Origin: Enterobacter sp. RHBSTW-00175
GTDB lineage: Bacteria; Pseudomonadota; Gammaproteobacteria; Enterobacterales; Enterobacteriaceae
Direction: 5' to 3'
Assembly: GCF_013927005.1 (NCBI RefSeq)
Contig: NZ_CP055930.1
Coordinates: 5,022,001-5,086,000, forward strand
DNA: 64,000 nucleotides
Below, piece by piece: positions 29,266-38,365 of the stretch. The stretch's first letter is position 1; the number at the start of each line of letters is the position of its first letter. Below the pieces are notes generated by a model. The model had not been told where the DNA came from and did no database searches. It worked only from the letters and a program-made list of their open reading frames with translations. Made by a program: the position numbers and the translations under genes.

Positions 29266-31257
29266 ATGATGGATGATCTGGAGCAGAATTTGCTGTTTCG
29301 TTACATGGGTACGCACAGCCCCTGGTGGCGACTGACAGCCGATAGCAATGCTCTGCATCTGGCCACCAGCGAAAGTGCCGATGTTATTCAGGTCGTTGCG
29401 CTGAGTGATGAGCAGGCCGATCTCATTCGTCAACTTACCGTTATTACCTCCAGCATTACGATGACGTTGCCACTGTATGGTGTTGATGTCCCTGTTCATT
29501 TGGTCGGCCGTAAAATCAATAAAAAAGAGTGGGCTGGCACAGCATCGGCCTGGAACGATACCCCTTCTGTTGCCCGCGACCTGCTCCAGGGACTCTCATT
29601 TGCAGAGCAGGTTGTCTCCGAAGCCAACTCCGTGATTGTCATCCTCGATCAAAACGGGAACATTCAGCGTTTCAACCGTCTTAGCGAAGAGTATACCGGT
29701 CTGAAAGAACAGGAAGTAATCGGCCAGAACGTCTTTAAGCTGTTCATGAGCCGCAGTGAAGCGGCCGCGTCCAAACGCAACATTACCGGTTTTTTTCGTA
29801 ACGGCAGTTCCTATGAAGTCGAGCGCTGGATCAAAACGCGCAAGGGACAAAGATTGTTTCTGTTCCGAAACAAATTTGTTCACAGCGGCAGCGGTAAGAA
29901 TGAAATTTACCTTATCTGTTCAGGAACCGATATCACCGAGGAACGCCGCGCCCAAGAGCGCCTGCGCGTGCTGGCGAATACCGATACCATCACTGGGTTG
30001 CCTAACCGGAATGCTATCCACGAACTGATATCCGACGCCATAGAGGCGCGCGGAGAAACCCAGGTCGGCGTGGTGTATCTCGACCTGGATAACTTCAAAA
30101 AGGTAAATGATGCCTACGGGCATATGTTCGGCGATCAGTTATTACAGGCGGTTGCCCTGGCGATCCTGAGTTGTCTGGATGATGGGCAAATCCTCGCCCG
30201 TCTCGGTGGCGATGAGTTTATCGTGCTGGCAACGGACACTTCGCAAGGTACGCTGGAGGCGATGGCCTCGCGGATCCTCACCCGCTTACGCCAGCCATTC
30301 CGCATCGGACTGATTGAGATTTATACCGGCTGCTCGCTCGGTATCGCCCTTGCGCCTCAGCACGGCATCGATCGCGAAAGCGTCATTCGTAACGCAGATA
30401 CAGCAATGTATACCGCCAAAGAGAGCGGCCGCGGTAAGTTCTGCGTCTTCTCGCCAGAGATGAACCAGCGCGTTTTCGAGTACCTTTGGCTTGATACCAA
30501 CCTGCGTAAAGCGCTGGATAACGATCAGTTGCTAATTCACTATCAGCCAAAAATGACCTGGCGTGGCGAAATCAGAAGCCTGGAAGCGCTGGTACGCTGG
30601 CAGTCACCGGAGCGCGGCCTTATCCCGCCGCTGGAGTTTATCTCCTATGCCGAAGAGTCGGGGCTGATTGTGCCGCTTGGCCGCTGGGTTATGCTCGATG
30701 TGGTACGCCAGGTTGCCAAATGGCGCGATAAGGGCATTAATCTGCGCGTCGCAGTTAACGTCTCGGCGCGTCAGCTTGCCGATCAGACCATTTTCAGCGA
30801 TTTAAAACAGGCGCTGAAGGATTTAAACTTTGAATACTGCCCTATCGATGTGGAATTAACCGAAAGCTGCCTGATTGAAAACGAAGAACTGGCGCTTTCG
30901 GTTATCCAGCAGTTCAGCCAACTCGGGGCGCAAATCCACCTGGATGACTTTGGTACGGGGTACTCGTCACTTTCGCAGTTAGCGCGTTTCCCAATCGATG
31001 CGATTAAGCTCGATCAGTCATTCGTTCGGGATATTCATAAGCAGTCGATTTCACAATCGCTGGTGCGTGCGATCGTTGCGGTGGCACAGGCGCTGAATTT
31101 ACAAGTTATTGCCGAAGGTGTAGAGAGCGCAAAAGAAGACGCCTTTCTGACTAAGAACGGCGTCAATGAACGGCAGGGATACCTGTTTGCTAAGCCTATG
31201 CCCGCTGCCGCATTCGAGCGATGGCTAAAGCGTTATCAGGCGCGAAAAATGCGTTAA
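29266..31257 (+). CDS. rpfR: RpfR/PdeR-type DSF receptor, PAS-GGDEF-EAL
   Basis: A 663-residue cytoplasmic protein at the E. coli pdeR (yciR/gmr) position. Order of domains: an N-terminal region (1-95) that in RpfR proteins contacts RpfF, PAS (about 110-225) that binds the fatty-acid signal, GGDEF (about 235-400; intact GGDEF at 314-318) and EAL (about 410-655; EAL at 440-442, DDFGTG later). In Cronobacter and Burkholderia, signal binding raises phosphodiesterase activity and lowers c-di-GMP. In E. coli PdeR, which lacks RpfF, the protein restrains DgcM and csgD. Presence of rpfF immediately downstream favours the RpfR name. ATG at 29266 or 29269 are both possible after AGGAG. Confidence 0.9.
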   Translation: MMDDLEQNLLFRYMGTHSPWWRLTADSNALHLATSESADVIQVVALSDEQADLIRQLTVITSSITMTLPLYGVDVPVHLVGRKINKKEWAGTASAWNDTPSVARDLLQGLSFAEQVVSEANSVIVILDQNGNIQRFNRLSEEYTGLKEQEVIGQNVFKLFMSRSEAAASKRNITGFFRNGSSYEVERWIKTRKGQRLFLFRNKFVHSGSGKNEIYLICSGTDITEERRAQERLRVLANTDTITGLPNRNAIHELISDAIEARGETQVGVVYLDLDNFKKVNDAYGHMFGDQLLQAVALAILSCLDDGQILARLGGDEFIVLATDTSQGTLEAMASRILTRLRQPFRIGLIEIYTGCSLGIALAPQHGIDRESVIRNADTAMYTAKESGRGKFCVFSPEMNQRVFEYLWLDTNLRKALDNDQLLIHYQPKMTWRGEIRSLEALVRWQSPERGLIPPLEFISYAEESGLIVPLGRWVMLDVVRQVAKWRDKGINLRVAVNVSARQLADQTIFSDLKQALKDLNFEYCPIDVELTESCLIENEELALSVIQQFSQLGAQIHLDDFGTGYSSLSQLARFPIDAIKLDQSFVRDIHKQSISQSLVRAIVAVAQALNLQVIAEGVESAKEDAFLTKNGVNERQGYLFAKPMPAAAFERWLKRYQARKMR

Positions 31258-32123
31258 CTGGCTTTGCGTAAACCCGCAGCGTGGTGGCGGTCCTGCAGCA
31301 TAACCAGACGCTCCATATAGGCAATATCTTTGGGTTCGAGGCAAAACGCAGCGTCGACCCAATCTTCAGTAATGTCCATCAACTCGCTACGCGGAAGTTG
31401 CAGCACGCGTGTACGGGCGCGCAGCATTGCCCTTACCCCGTTCATCTTCGGCTGTAATGTGTCGATAAACGTACGTACCGCCATATAGCTTTGTCCTGGC
31501 TCGAAAAGGACATCCACTAACCCGTGCTGTTCGTACCACTCCGCAGTATGAGACTCCCCTTTGTAGATAAGTTCCTCCGCCAGTTTCATACCTGAACGAC
31601 GGGCAACCAGCGAATACCCCCCCATACCCGGGAACAAGTTGAAGGCAATTTCAGGAAATCCTAAACGTGCATCGCGCTGGCCAAGAACAAAATGGTGCGC
31701 CAGGGCCGCCTCAAATCCACCACCTAAGGCGCTGCCTTCAACCATCGCCAGTGTAATAGCGCCAGTATCAAAACCGCGTGATGCGGCGTGTACGCAATCG
31801 ACACAAGCTCGGGCATAGGCACGTAATGCCTCGCGACGCCCGTTCTGTATGCAATCGACAAAGAACTTCAAATCGCCCCCCGTGTTGTACATATCAGGAA
31901 CAAGCGAGCCGGTGACCCAGAAGTCGACAACAAAACCAGACTGCCGCACCAGCCAGGACAAGTTCATGATCTCCTCAATCAACGCGTGGTTGAAGCAAGG
32001 TCGTGGCTGGGACTTCAACATCATCCAGACGGTGTGGCGTTCCTCCTCATAATACGCAGCGAGTTGGGTAAAACGTTCAGCATCAGTGAACAGTGTGCAA
32101 GTAGCTTGATTGATAACTGTCAT
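31254..32123 (-). CDS. rpfF: RpfF diffusible signal factor synthase
   Basis: A 289-residue crotonase-superfamily enzyme. RpfF dehydrates 3-hydroxyacyl-ACP and releases a cis-2-unsaturated fatty acid (DSF/BDSF) used as a cell-to-cell signal. Both catalytic glutamates of the family are present, E138 in GGGFEAAL and E158 in [15 protein letters not shown], 20 residues apart as in Xanthomonas RpfF (E141/E161). E. coli K-12 lacks this gene; Cronobacter and Enterobacter carry it next to rpfR. Its stop codon shares TTAA with that of the convergent rpfR. A plain enoyl-CoA hydratase is less likely given the context and the FPGMGG motif. Confidence 0.9.
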   Translation of the reverse strand: MTVINQATCTLFTDAERFTQLAAYYEEERHTVWMMLKSQPRPCFNHALIEEIMNLSWLVRQSGFVVDFWVTGSLVPDMYNTGGDLKFFVDCIQNGRREALRAYARACVDCVHAASRGFDTGAITLAMVEGSALGGGFEAALAHHFVLGQRDARLGFPEIAFNLFPGMGGYSLVARRSGMKLAEELIYKGESHTAEWYEQHGLVDVLFEPGQSYMAVRTFIDTLQPKMNGVRAMLRARTRVLQLPRSELMDITEDWVDAAFCLEPKDIAYMERLVMLQDRHHAAGLRKAS

Positions 32124-32316
32124 AGTCTAATTCCTCATATAAAAAAGCGCCTTGCGCGCAGAATTAGCCTAATCCACACATTCAACTCACTGCATGAGGA
32201 GGGATAAATTTATCACTTTCATTTATGTAATTTCCTTATTGCATTTTTTCCCTTCTCTTTTGATCCTATTTTCTGCATCATTGAAAATATTAACTTTTCG
32301 CTCCAGGGGTGAAATT

Positions 32317-32499
32317 ATGTCCAACATTGATGCACTGACCGTGGCACAACGTATTGATACCGTGCTGGATATCCTGGTTGCGGGCGATTATCACTCTGCT
32401 ATCCGTAATCTTGAGATCTTAAAATCCGAATTGCTGGCTCAGAATGGCGCCGACACCGCACCAGAAAGCGCGCAACCTAAAGCCCCGTGGGAAGTGTAA
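32317..32499 (+). CDS. yciZ: YciZ small protein (UPF0509)
   Basis: A 60-residue protein containing [20 protein letters not shown] and ending KAPWEV, matching E. coli YciZ (57). Function unknown; probably a soluble helical protein. I start it at 32317 after AGGGGTGA; a longer frame adds an implausible hydrophobic leader. It is divergent from rpfF and 44 bases upstream of yciT on the same strand, so they may be co-transcribed. Confidence 0.9.
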   Translation: MSNIDALTVAQRIDTVLDILVAGDYHSAIRNLEILKSELLAQNGADTAPESAQPKAPWEV

Positions 32500-32543
32500 C
32501 CACCACGTTTCCGACCTCGTTCAGTTTTTTTTAAATGGATGCT

Positions 32544-33296
32544 ATGAATTCCCGACAACAACTCATTTTACAGATGGTCATCGATCAGGGACGCGTGAGC
32601 GTGGTCGACCTCGCTAAAACCACCGGCGTATCTGAAGTCACAATCCGTCAGGATCTTAATCTGCTGGAAAAACAGAGTTACCTGCGTCGTGCGCACGGGT
32701 ATGCCGTTCCTCTTGATAGCGAAGACGTCGAAACGCGCATGATGAACAACTATGCGCTGAAGCGTGAACTCGCGGAGTTTGCCGCTTCTCTGGTGAATAA
32801 TGGTGAGACGGTGTTTATCGAGAACGGCAGCAGCAATGCGCTACTGGCGCGTACGCTTGCCGAACAGAAAGACATCACAATCATCACCGTCAGTAGTTAT
32901 ATCGCTCATCTGCTTAAAGAAACCCGCTGCGAAGTGATTCTGCTCGGGGGTATTTATCAGAAAAAAAGCGAGAGTATGGTTGGGCCTCTAACCCGGCAAT
33001 ATGTTCAGCAAGTGCACTTCAGTAAAGCCTTTATCGGGATCGACGGCTGGCAGGCAGAGACAGGTTTTACCGGCCGGGACATGATGCGTTCAGATGTGGT
33101 TAACGCGGTACTTGAAAAAGAGTGTGAAGCCATTGTTCTCACCGACAGTTCAAAATTTGGCGCGGTTCACCCTTATATGATGGGGCCGATTTCCCGTTTC
33201 AGTCGCGTAATTACCGATGATAGGTTAAGTAACGAACATCGCCAGCAACTCGAACATACTGGCCTGACGGTCGATATTGTCAAAAACCCCGCATAA
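32544..33296 (+). CDS. yciT: YciT DeoR-family regulator
   Basis: A 250-residue DeoR-family repressor: N-terminal helix-turn-helix (about 1-55, [20 protein letters not shown]) and a sugar-phosphate-binding-like domain (about 75-235) with [12 protein letters not shown] and FIGIDGW. It matches E. coli YciT (249), reported to affect osmotic-stress genes. Start MNSRQQ at 32544 agrees with E. coli; an ATG three codons upstream is also possible. osmB follows on the same strand. Confidence 0.93.
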   Translation: MNSRQQLILQMVIDQGRVSVVDLAKTTGVSEVTIRQDLNLLEKQSYLRRAHGYAVPLDSEDVETRMMNNYALKRELAEFAASLVNNGETVFIENGSSNALLARTLAEQKDITIITVSSYIAHLLKETRCEVILLGGIYQKKSESMVGPLTRQYVQQVHFSKAFIGIDGWQAETGFTGRDMMRSDVVNAVLEKECEAIVLTDSSKFGAVHPYMMGPISRFSRVITDDRLSNEHRQQLEHTGLTVDIVKNPA

Positions 33297-33306
33297 TATC
33301 TTTTCT

Positions 33307-33325
33307 GCGCCCGGCTCCCGGGCGC
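33307..33325 (+). terminator. hairpin after yciT
   Basis: GCGCCCGG/CCGGGCGC with a CTC loop lies 10 bases after the yciT stop. It is strong in GC but not followed by a T run, so it may be a weak or Rho-assisted end. Confidence 0.4.
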
Positions 33326-33489
33326 CGTCAATTTCATCTCTGAGAGAATTCCTGGACTCCCTTTAAGACTTTTTACCTGTTTAACCAGCGTTAAAATCGT
33401 AAAATTAATATTAGCGATATAACAGGAAGTGACTATCACCTGCGTGATTACGTAACGCCTGCGCGACCAGCTTTCACGGGAAACGGAAT

Positions 33490-33516
33490 TTAAGTATGCC
33501 AATGGTCTATACTTAA
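33490..33516 (+). promoter_or_regulatory. osmB stress promoter within an inverted repeat
   Basis: CTATACT at 33507-33513 is a perfect sigmaS-type -10 sequence. It is embedded in an 8-bp inverted repeat TTAAGTAT/ATACTTAA (33490-33497 and 33509-33516). The osmB ATG is 44 bases after the repeat. E. coli osmB has a sigmaS promoter and an Rcs-controlled one; the repeat may be an operator. Confidence 0.65.
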
Positions 33517-33559
33517 AGTGTATTTCTTTCCGTGAATCGATAATTCAGGAGAAAGTATT

Positions 33560-33778
33560 ATGTCTTTAACCAGCAAAAAATTAACCGCAGCTGTTCTGGC
33601 TGTTGCTCTGGCAATGTCCCTGAGCGCATGTTCCAACTGGTCGAAACGCGACCGTAACACTGCCATTGGTGCCGGTGCCGGTGCAATCGGTGGTGCGGTC
33701 TTAACTGACGGTAGTACGCTGGGTACGTTAGGTGGTGCTGCTGTTGGCGGTATTATCGGTCACCAGGTGGGCAAATAA
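33560..33778 (+). CDS. osmB: OsmB osmotically inducible lipoprotein
   Basis: A 72-residue lipoprotein: signal peptide with lipobox LSAC, acylated C24, then a glycine-rich zipper (GAGAGAIGGAVL, LGGAAVGGIIG). E. coli OsmB is an outer-membrane lipoprotein induced by osmotic stress and stationary phase. A GGAGAA ribosome binding site precedes the ATG. A bidirectional terminator separates it from the convergent yciH. Confidence 0.96.
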   Translation: MSLTSKKLTAAVLAVALAMSLSACSNWSKRDRNTAIGAGAGAIGGAVLTDGSTLGTLGGAAVGGIIGHQVGK

Positions 33779-33852
33779 TCTCCATAACGGCAGCCACCGA
33801 TATAAAGATAATTTTGAATATATTTCAGGTCTGACTTACGCACGTAAAAATA

Positions 33853-33876
33853 GAGCCACGGTATTTACCGTGGCTC
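33853..33876. terminator. bidirectional terminator osmB/yciH
   Basis: A 10-bp stem GAGCCACGGT/ACCGTGGCTC with an ATTT loop, with A-rich sequence on the left and T-rich on the right, lies between the convergent genes. Confidence 0.88.
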
Positions 33877-33883
33877 ACTTATT

Positions 33884-34210
33884 TTAACCGCCCGCCAGTT
33901 TTACTTTCATACCTTTGGCTTCGAGCAGTGATTTAATTAAATCTCGTTTGTCGCCCTGAATTTCAATAATACCGTCTTTCACAGCGCCGCCACATCCGCA
34001 TTTCTTTTTAAGCTCAGCTGCAAGTTTCGCCAGTTCAGCATCGTCTGCATCAATACCGGTAATCAGGCAAACACCTTTACCCTTTCTGCCACTGGTCTGA
34101 CGCTGGATGCGCACTACACCGTCGCCTTTCGGGCGCTCTGCCGCAGCTTTGGGTTCATCGATGCGGCCGGTTTCAGTGGAGTACACCAGGCGGCTGTTAG
34201 AATCGCTCAT
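33884..34210 (-). CDS. yciH: YciH, SUI1/eIF1-family protein
   Basis: A 108-residue protein with the SUI1 domain (about 30-105): GKGVCLITGID, LKKKCGCGGAVKDG and IQGDKRDLI. YciH is a bacterial homologue of eIF1 and may affect start-codon fidelity in stressed cells; its role is not settled. The start overlaps the pyrF stop by one base, so the two are coupled. Confidence 0.95.
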   Translation of the reverse strand: MSDSNSRLVYSTETGRIDEPKAAAERPKGDGVVRIQRQTSGRKGKGVCLITGIDADDAELAKLAAELKKKCGCGGAVKDGIIEIQGDKRDLIKSLLEAKGMKVKLAGG

Positions 34211-34947
34211 TACGCGCCCTTCTTCAGTGAGGCATTGATGGCCTTCAGCGTTTGAGCCGGGTTAGCCGATTGCGTTATCGGGCGACCGATAACCATATAG
34301 TCAACACCCGCCGCCAGCGCCTGCTCAGGCGTCATGATGCGGCGCTGATCGCCCACGTCACTTCCTGCCGGACGAATACCCGGTGTGACAAGCTTGAACG
34401 CCTGACCCAGTTCAGATTTGAAGCGTACAGCTTCCTGCGCGGAACAGACCACCCCGTCCAGACCACAGTTTTGTGTCAGGCGCGCAAGACGTTCAGCATG
34501 CTCAGCAGGTGACAACGTCACGCCAAGATCGCGCAGGTCACTTTCGTCCATGCTGGTCAGAACCGTTACGGCAATCAGTAATGGCGCGTCTTTGCCAAAA
34601 GGTACAAGCGCTTCACGCGCGGCAGTCATCATACGCGCCCCGCCCGATGCATGGACGTTTACCATCCATACACCCAGTTCGGCAGCCGCGGCAACCGCAT
34701 GTGCCGTGGTGTTGGGGATATCGTGAAATTTCAGGTCGAGGAAGATTTCAAAGCCCCGCTGTTGGAGGTCACGCACGATTTGTGGCCCAAACAGCGTGAA
34801 CATTTCTTTGCCGACTTTCAGGCGGCAGTCACGCGGATCAATGCCATCGACGAAGGCAAGTGCAGCATCGCGGTTATTGTAATCGAGAGCAACAACAACA
34901 GGAGAATCAGTAACTACGCGGGAAGCGGAGGAAGTAACAGACGTCAT
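34210..34947 (-). CDS. pyrF: PyrF orotidine 5'-phosphate decarboxylase
   Basis: A 245-residue enzyme converting OMP to UMP, the last step of de novo pyrimidine synthesis. The catalytic DxKxxD signature is [10 protein letters not shown] (about 71-80), with [10 protein letters not shown] at the N-terminus and [15 protein letters not shown] for the phosphate. Lies between lapB and yciH on the same strand, as in E. coli. Confidence 0.98.
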   Translation of the reverse strand: MTSVTSSASRVVTDSPVVVALDYNNRDAALAFVDGIDPRDCRLKVGKEMFTLFGPQIVRDLQQRGFEIFLDLKFHDIPNTTAHAVAAAAELGVWMVNVHASGGARMMTAAREALVPFGKDAPLLIAVTVLTSMDESDLRDLGVTLSPAEHAERLARLTQNCGLDGVVCSAQEAVRFKSELGQAFKLVTPGIRPAGSDVGDQRRIMTPEQALAAGVDYMVIGRPITQSANPAQTLKAINASLKKGA

Positions 34948-35133
34948 GACCAGCCCTTTTTCGTCTATGGGCGCACAGCGGCGCGGAACAGATAAACGGC
35001 CAGCATTCTACCTGCCGGCGCCACAAATGAACAGAATCGATTTCTTTTCCTGCCAGGCTAATGACTGCACGGTGCTGACAATATATAAAACACACATTAG
35101 TATGTTGTAACTAAAATAATGCGTTTTAAAAAA

Positions 35134-36303
35134 TTACTGCCCGTCAAGGCCGCGAATAGGCTTAATCGTGGACCACGCACGGCACGAAGGACAGTGCCAG
35201 TAAAGCGTATAAGCGGTGAAACCGCATTTCTGGCAGCGATAGCGCGGCTTACTGCGCACCTGTTCACCCACCATGTCGCGCAGCACCATCAGGCTCTCTT
35301 TAGCGCGCCCTTCTTCCGCATCATTCAGGTGATAGTCCATCAGCTTATGGAAGACCCGCATTGTTGGATGGCGCTGAAGCTGACGGGTGATATACACCTG
35401 CGCCGTGTCACTGCCTTCGTGCTGTTCAACAACGTCAGACAGCATCAGCTCGGCGGTAGCTCCGGTGTTTTCCTCGACACAGCGACGCAGGAAGGTGACC
35501 CACTCATCTTGTTTATTCAACTGCTGGTAGCAGGTTTGCAGCATTTCCAGCGTTTCGCTAACCAGCTCTTTATCCTGATCAATCACCCGCAGCAGGCATT
35601 CAACCGCTTTGGCAAACTCACCGTTTGCCATAAAGACGCGACCCATCATGATGGAAATACGCGCACTGTTACGGTCAGCCGCGGCACCTTTTTTCAGCAA
35701 TGTCATGGCTTTATCCATGTCATCGCTACCCATCTGTTGCAATGCGAGTTCACAGTAGAAATGGGCTATCTCAACGCGCTGTTTGTCTTTACCCAGCTTC
35801 ACCAGACGTTCAGCAGTATCAATGGCCTTCTGCCAGTCGCTTGTCGCCTGGTAGATCTGTAACAGCTGCTGCAACGCGCTGATTCGAAAATCGGTTTCAT
35901 CGACCAGTTGCGTAAACATGTCTTCGGCACGGTCGTACAGACCGGCGGCCATGTAGTCACGGCCCAGTTGCTGAACCGCGAGTAAGCGCTGATCGTAGGT
36001 CAGCGAAGCGCTTTCCATGAGGGTCTGGTGAATGCGGATCGCGCGGTCAACTTCGCCTCGCGAGCGGAACAGGTTTCCGAGGGTAAGATGGGCTTCAACG
36101 GTACCGGTGTCCTCTTTAAGCATATCGAGGAACAGGTCTACCGCTTTATCCTGTTGGTTGCTCAGCAGGAAGTTCACCCCCGCAACATAGTCACGGGAGA
36201 GTCGGTTTGCTTCATCCTGCTTTGTTTGTTGCGCACTTCTGCGGCCCATATACCAGCCATAGGCTGCGGCTACAGGCAAAAGCAGAAACAACAACTCCAG
36301 CAT
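35134..36303 (-). CDS. lapB: LapB LPS assembly regulator
   Basis: A 389-residue inner-membrane-anchored adaptor (YciM). It presents LpxC to the protease FtsH and so limits lipopolysaccharide synthesis; it is essential or nearly so in E. coli. An N-terminal helix (about 1-20), a series of TPR repeats (about 35-330) and a rubredoxin-like zinc domain are visible, with C357, C360, C371 and C374 at the E. coli positions. Its start lies six bases after the lapA stop. Confidence 0.97.
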   Translation of the reverse strand: MLELLFLLLPVAAAYGWYMGRRSAQQTKQDEANRLSRDYVAGVNFLLSNQQDKAVDLFLDMLKEDTGTVEAHLTLGNLFRSRGEVDRAIRIHQTLMESASLTYDQRLLAVQQLGRDYMAAGLYDRAEDMFTQLVDETDFRISALQQLLQIYQATSDWQKAIDTAERLVKLGKDKQRVEIAHFYCELALQQMGSDDMDKAMTLLKKGAAADRNSARISIMMGRVFMANGEFAKAVECLLRVIDQDKELVSETLEMLQTCYQQLNKQDEWVTFLRRCVEENTGATAELMLSDVVEQHEGSDTAQVYITRQLQRHPTMRVFHKLMDYHLNDAEEGRAKESLMVLRDMVGEQVRSKPRYRCQKCGFTAYTLYWHCPSCRAWSTIKPIRGLDGQ

Positions 36304-36309
36304 ATTCGA

Positions 36310-36618
36310 TTATTCCTTGGCTACCGGCACACCAGAACGCTCTGGAATGTCAGCCGCGGGCGCAATTTGAAGTTCAAGGCGTTTGATTTTACGTTCAGCG
36401 CGCGCAAGAGAAACACGAACTTTAAGCCAGAACAGACCGCAAACCAGCCAGCCGATGATAAATCCCGCAGCGAACAACACCGCGAGCAGGCTTGATACCC
36501 GGTACTCACCTTGTGCCAGCAGATAGTTAAACGTCACCTGTTGGTCGTTCTGCGCACCCAATGTGACTGAAATGACAAAAATCGCCAATACCAGTAAGAA
36601 AATGAGTAAATATTTCAC
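36310..36618 (-). CDS. lapA: LapA LPS assembly protein A
   Basis: A 102-residue inner-membrane protein (YciS) with two helices (about 1-21 and 41-64) and a basic cytoplasmic tail containing VRVSLARAERKIKRLE. It works with LapB in LPS assembly. I start it at a GTG at 36618, preceded by GGGAAG, giving VKYLLIFLLVLA and exactly the E. coli length; an ATG eight codons upstream is the alternative. Confidence 0.93.
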   Translation of the reverse strand: MKYLLIFLLVLAIFVISVTLGAQNDQQVTFNYLLAQGEYRVSSLLAVLFAAGFIIGWLVCGLFWLKVRVSLARAERKIKRLELQIAPAADIPERSGVPVAKE

Positions 36619-36766
36619 ATTACTTCCCGTTATGTGGTTCAAGCGAATAAAGTGTGTTCAACTTACCGCAATCAGCCTTATAAACTATCATTTTAGTGAC
36701 GGGCGCGATACGGAAAAAGTAACGCGCCAGCATGGGATTTATGGGCTAAATGCAGAATATCAACCG

Positions 36767-37534
36767 TCAGACCCCGCTTTGCTCTCTTTCCGCGATTTCT
36801 TTCTTCTCTTCCGGTGGCGGCGTCAGCGGCCCACACACTCTCTGGGCAAGCCAGGTGGCGAAGGTCACCAGCACCCAGGAGATAAGCGTGGCAACAATCA
36901 AATCACGTGGCCAGTGCATACCCAGCAGCAGACGGCTTCCCATCACAGCCGTTGCCCACACCAGCAACACAGCTATCGTCGCCGTCCGGCGACGTGGCCA
37001 GAGTAACCCCACACCAAGTAACGCCCAGCTGGCAGCAAACATCGTATGACCGGAAGGGAACGCGAAGCCAGCTCCTTTTTGCCAGTGCTTACGCAAAAAC
37101 TTGGGAATATCCTGTTGTTCCGAAAGTTGTTCTTTGACCAGCGCGCCACGGTCCTTACGCTTTAAATTGTAGAACTCATCCACCGGGATATGGTGCGTTT
37201 TTTCCAGCCAGACAACGAACGGGCGCGGCTCCTGCACATGGTCTTTCACCCAGGACTTCACCCCTTGCCCGACGACAATTGCCGCCGCAAGAATGGCAAA
37301 TAGCATTACTGCAGGGCGAAGACGAAAACGCAGGCACCACAGGAACCATGCACACAGCAGTACATGGGTAATGATCCCCCAGGGTTGAGAAACCGTTTCT
37401 GTTATCCAGTACAGAACTTTAAGCCAGGCAGTATGTTGTCCGGGCTGCCATGTCCAGCCGGAAATCCACACGGCCAGGGGCATGATAAGTAAGATGGCCG
37501 CACCTGCTGCCGTTCGTCGGGCAATTGAAAGCAT
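36767..37534 (-). CDS. pgpB: PgpB phosphatidylglycerophosphatase B
   Basis: A 255-residue integral membrane phosphatase of the PAP2 family that removes phosphate from phosphatidylglycerophosphate and undecaprenyl pyrophosphate. The three PAP2 motifs are present: KDHVQEPRP, PSGH and SRLLLGMHWPRD. About six membrane helices. The start MLSIARRTAAG at 37534 corresponds to the E. coli start MRSIARR and has AAGGAGA upstream; a longer frame adds 11 residues. Confidence 0.96.
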   Translation of the reverse strand: MLSIARRTAAGAAILLIMPLAVWISGWTWQPGQHTAWLKVLYWITETVSQPWGIITHVLLCAWFLWCLRFRLRPAVMLFAILAAAIVVGQGVKSWVKDHVQEPRPFVVWLEKTHHIPVDEFYNLKRKDRGALVKEQLSEQQDIPKFLRKHWQKGAGFAFPSGHTMFAASWALLGVGLLWPRRRTATIAVLLVWATAVMGSRLLLGMHWPRDLIVATLISWVLVTFATWLAQRVCGPLTPPPEEKKEIAEREQSGV

Positions 37535-37731
37535 GTCTTCTCCTTGTTCGCTAAGCGTCACAATCATAACTGAATTTAGCCCGGCAGGTGGATATGTCGG
37601 ATCGTGCGTTTAACGTTCGTATAGCATGGCGGCGATTAGGTGAAGTTGCTGAGCTTGTGGCAAAATGAACAGATACAGAAAGCCAAACAGGCGAAAGACA
37701 CGAAACGTGTCAGCATACTCTGGAGAATCAC

Positions 37732-38322
37732 ATGCAGCTTAAACGTGTGGCAGAAGCCAAACTGCCAACCCCATGGGGCGATTTCCTGATGGTGGGATTT
37801 GAAGAACTGGCAACCGGACAGGATCACGTCGCCTTAGTGTTTGGCGACATTTCAGGGCAGACGCCGGTGTTGTCTCGCGTCCATTCGGAGTGTCTGACTG
37901 GCGATGCCTTGTTCAGCCTGCGCTGCGACTGCGGTTTCCAGCTGGAAGCGGCCCTGACGCACATCGCGGAGGAAGGTCGCGGGGTTCTGCTCTATCACCG
38001 CCAGGAAGGTCGTAATATCGGTCTGTTGAATAAAATCCGTGCTTACGCCCTTCAGGATCAGGGTTACGATACGGTCGAAGCTAACCATCAACTCGGTTTT
38101 GCCGCCGATGAGCGTGATTTCACCCTGTGTGCAGATATGTTCAAGCTGCTGGGTGTGGATGCAGTGCGTCTGCTGACGAACAACCCGCGTAAAGTTGAGA
38201 TCCTGACGGAAGCCGGCATCAATATTGTTGAACGTGTACCGCTGATTGTGGGGCGTAATCCGAAAAATGCCCACTATCTCGACACCAAAGCCGCGAAAAT
38301 GGGCCATCTGTTAAGCGAATAA
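37732..38322 (+). CDS. ribA: RibA GTP cyclohydrolase II
   Basis: A 196-residue enzyme catalysing the first step of riboflavin synthesis from GTP. Zinc-binding C54, C65 and C67 (HSEC, LRCDCG) are at E. coli positions, as is the [20 protein letters not shown] substrate loop. GGAGAATCAC precedes the ATG. It converges with acnA. Confidence 0.98.
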   Translation: MQLKRVAEAKLPTPWGDFLMVGFEELATGQDHVALVFGDISGQTPVLSRVHSECLTGDALFSLRCDCGFQLEAALTHIAEEGRGVLLYHRQEGRNIGLLNKIRAYALQDQGYDTVEANHQLGFAADERDFTLCADMFKLLGVDAVRLLTNNPRKVEILTEAGINIVERVPLIVGRNPKNAHYLDTKAAKMGHLLSE

Positions 38323-38331
38323 TTGCTGTAA

Positions 38332-38357
38332 GCCCGGCGCGATAATTCGCGCCGGGC
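38332..38357. terminator. hairpin between convergent ribA and acnA
   Basis: A perfect 11-bp GC-rich stem GCCCGGCGCGA/TCGCGCCGGGC with a TAAT loop. T tracts are weak on both sides, so its strength is uncertain. Confidence 0.6.
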
Positions 38358-38365
38358 ACGTTCAA

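Noticed and set aside
35119..35862. 247-codon plus-strand frame opposite lapB
   Set aside because: Shadow frame; LapB TPRs and zinc cysteines on the other strand are unambiguous.
37568..37731. FMN riboswitch upstream of ribA
   Set aside because: The gap lacks the conserved RFN element; in enterobacteria that riboswitch belongs to ribB, not ribA.
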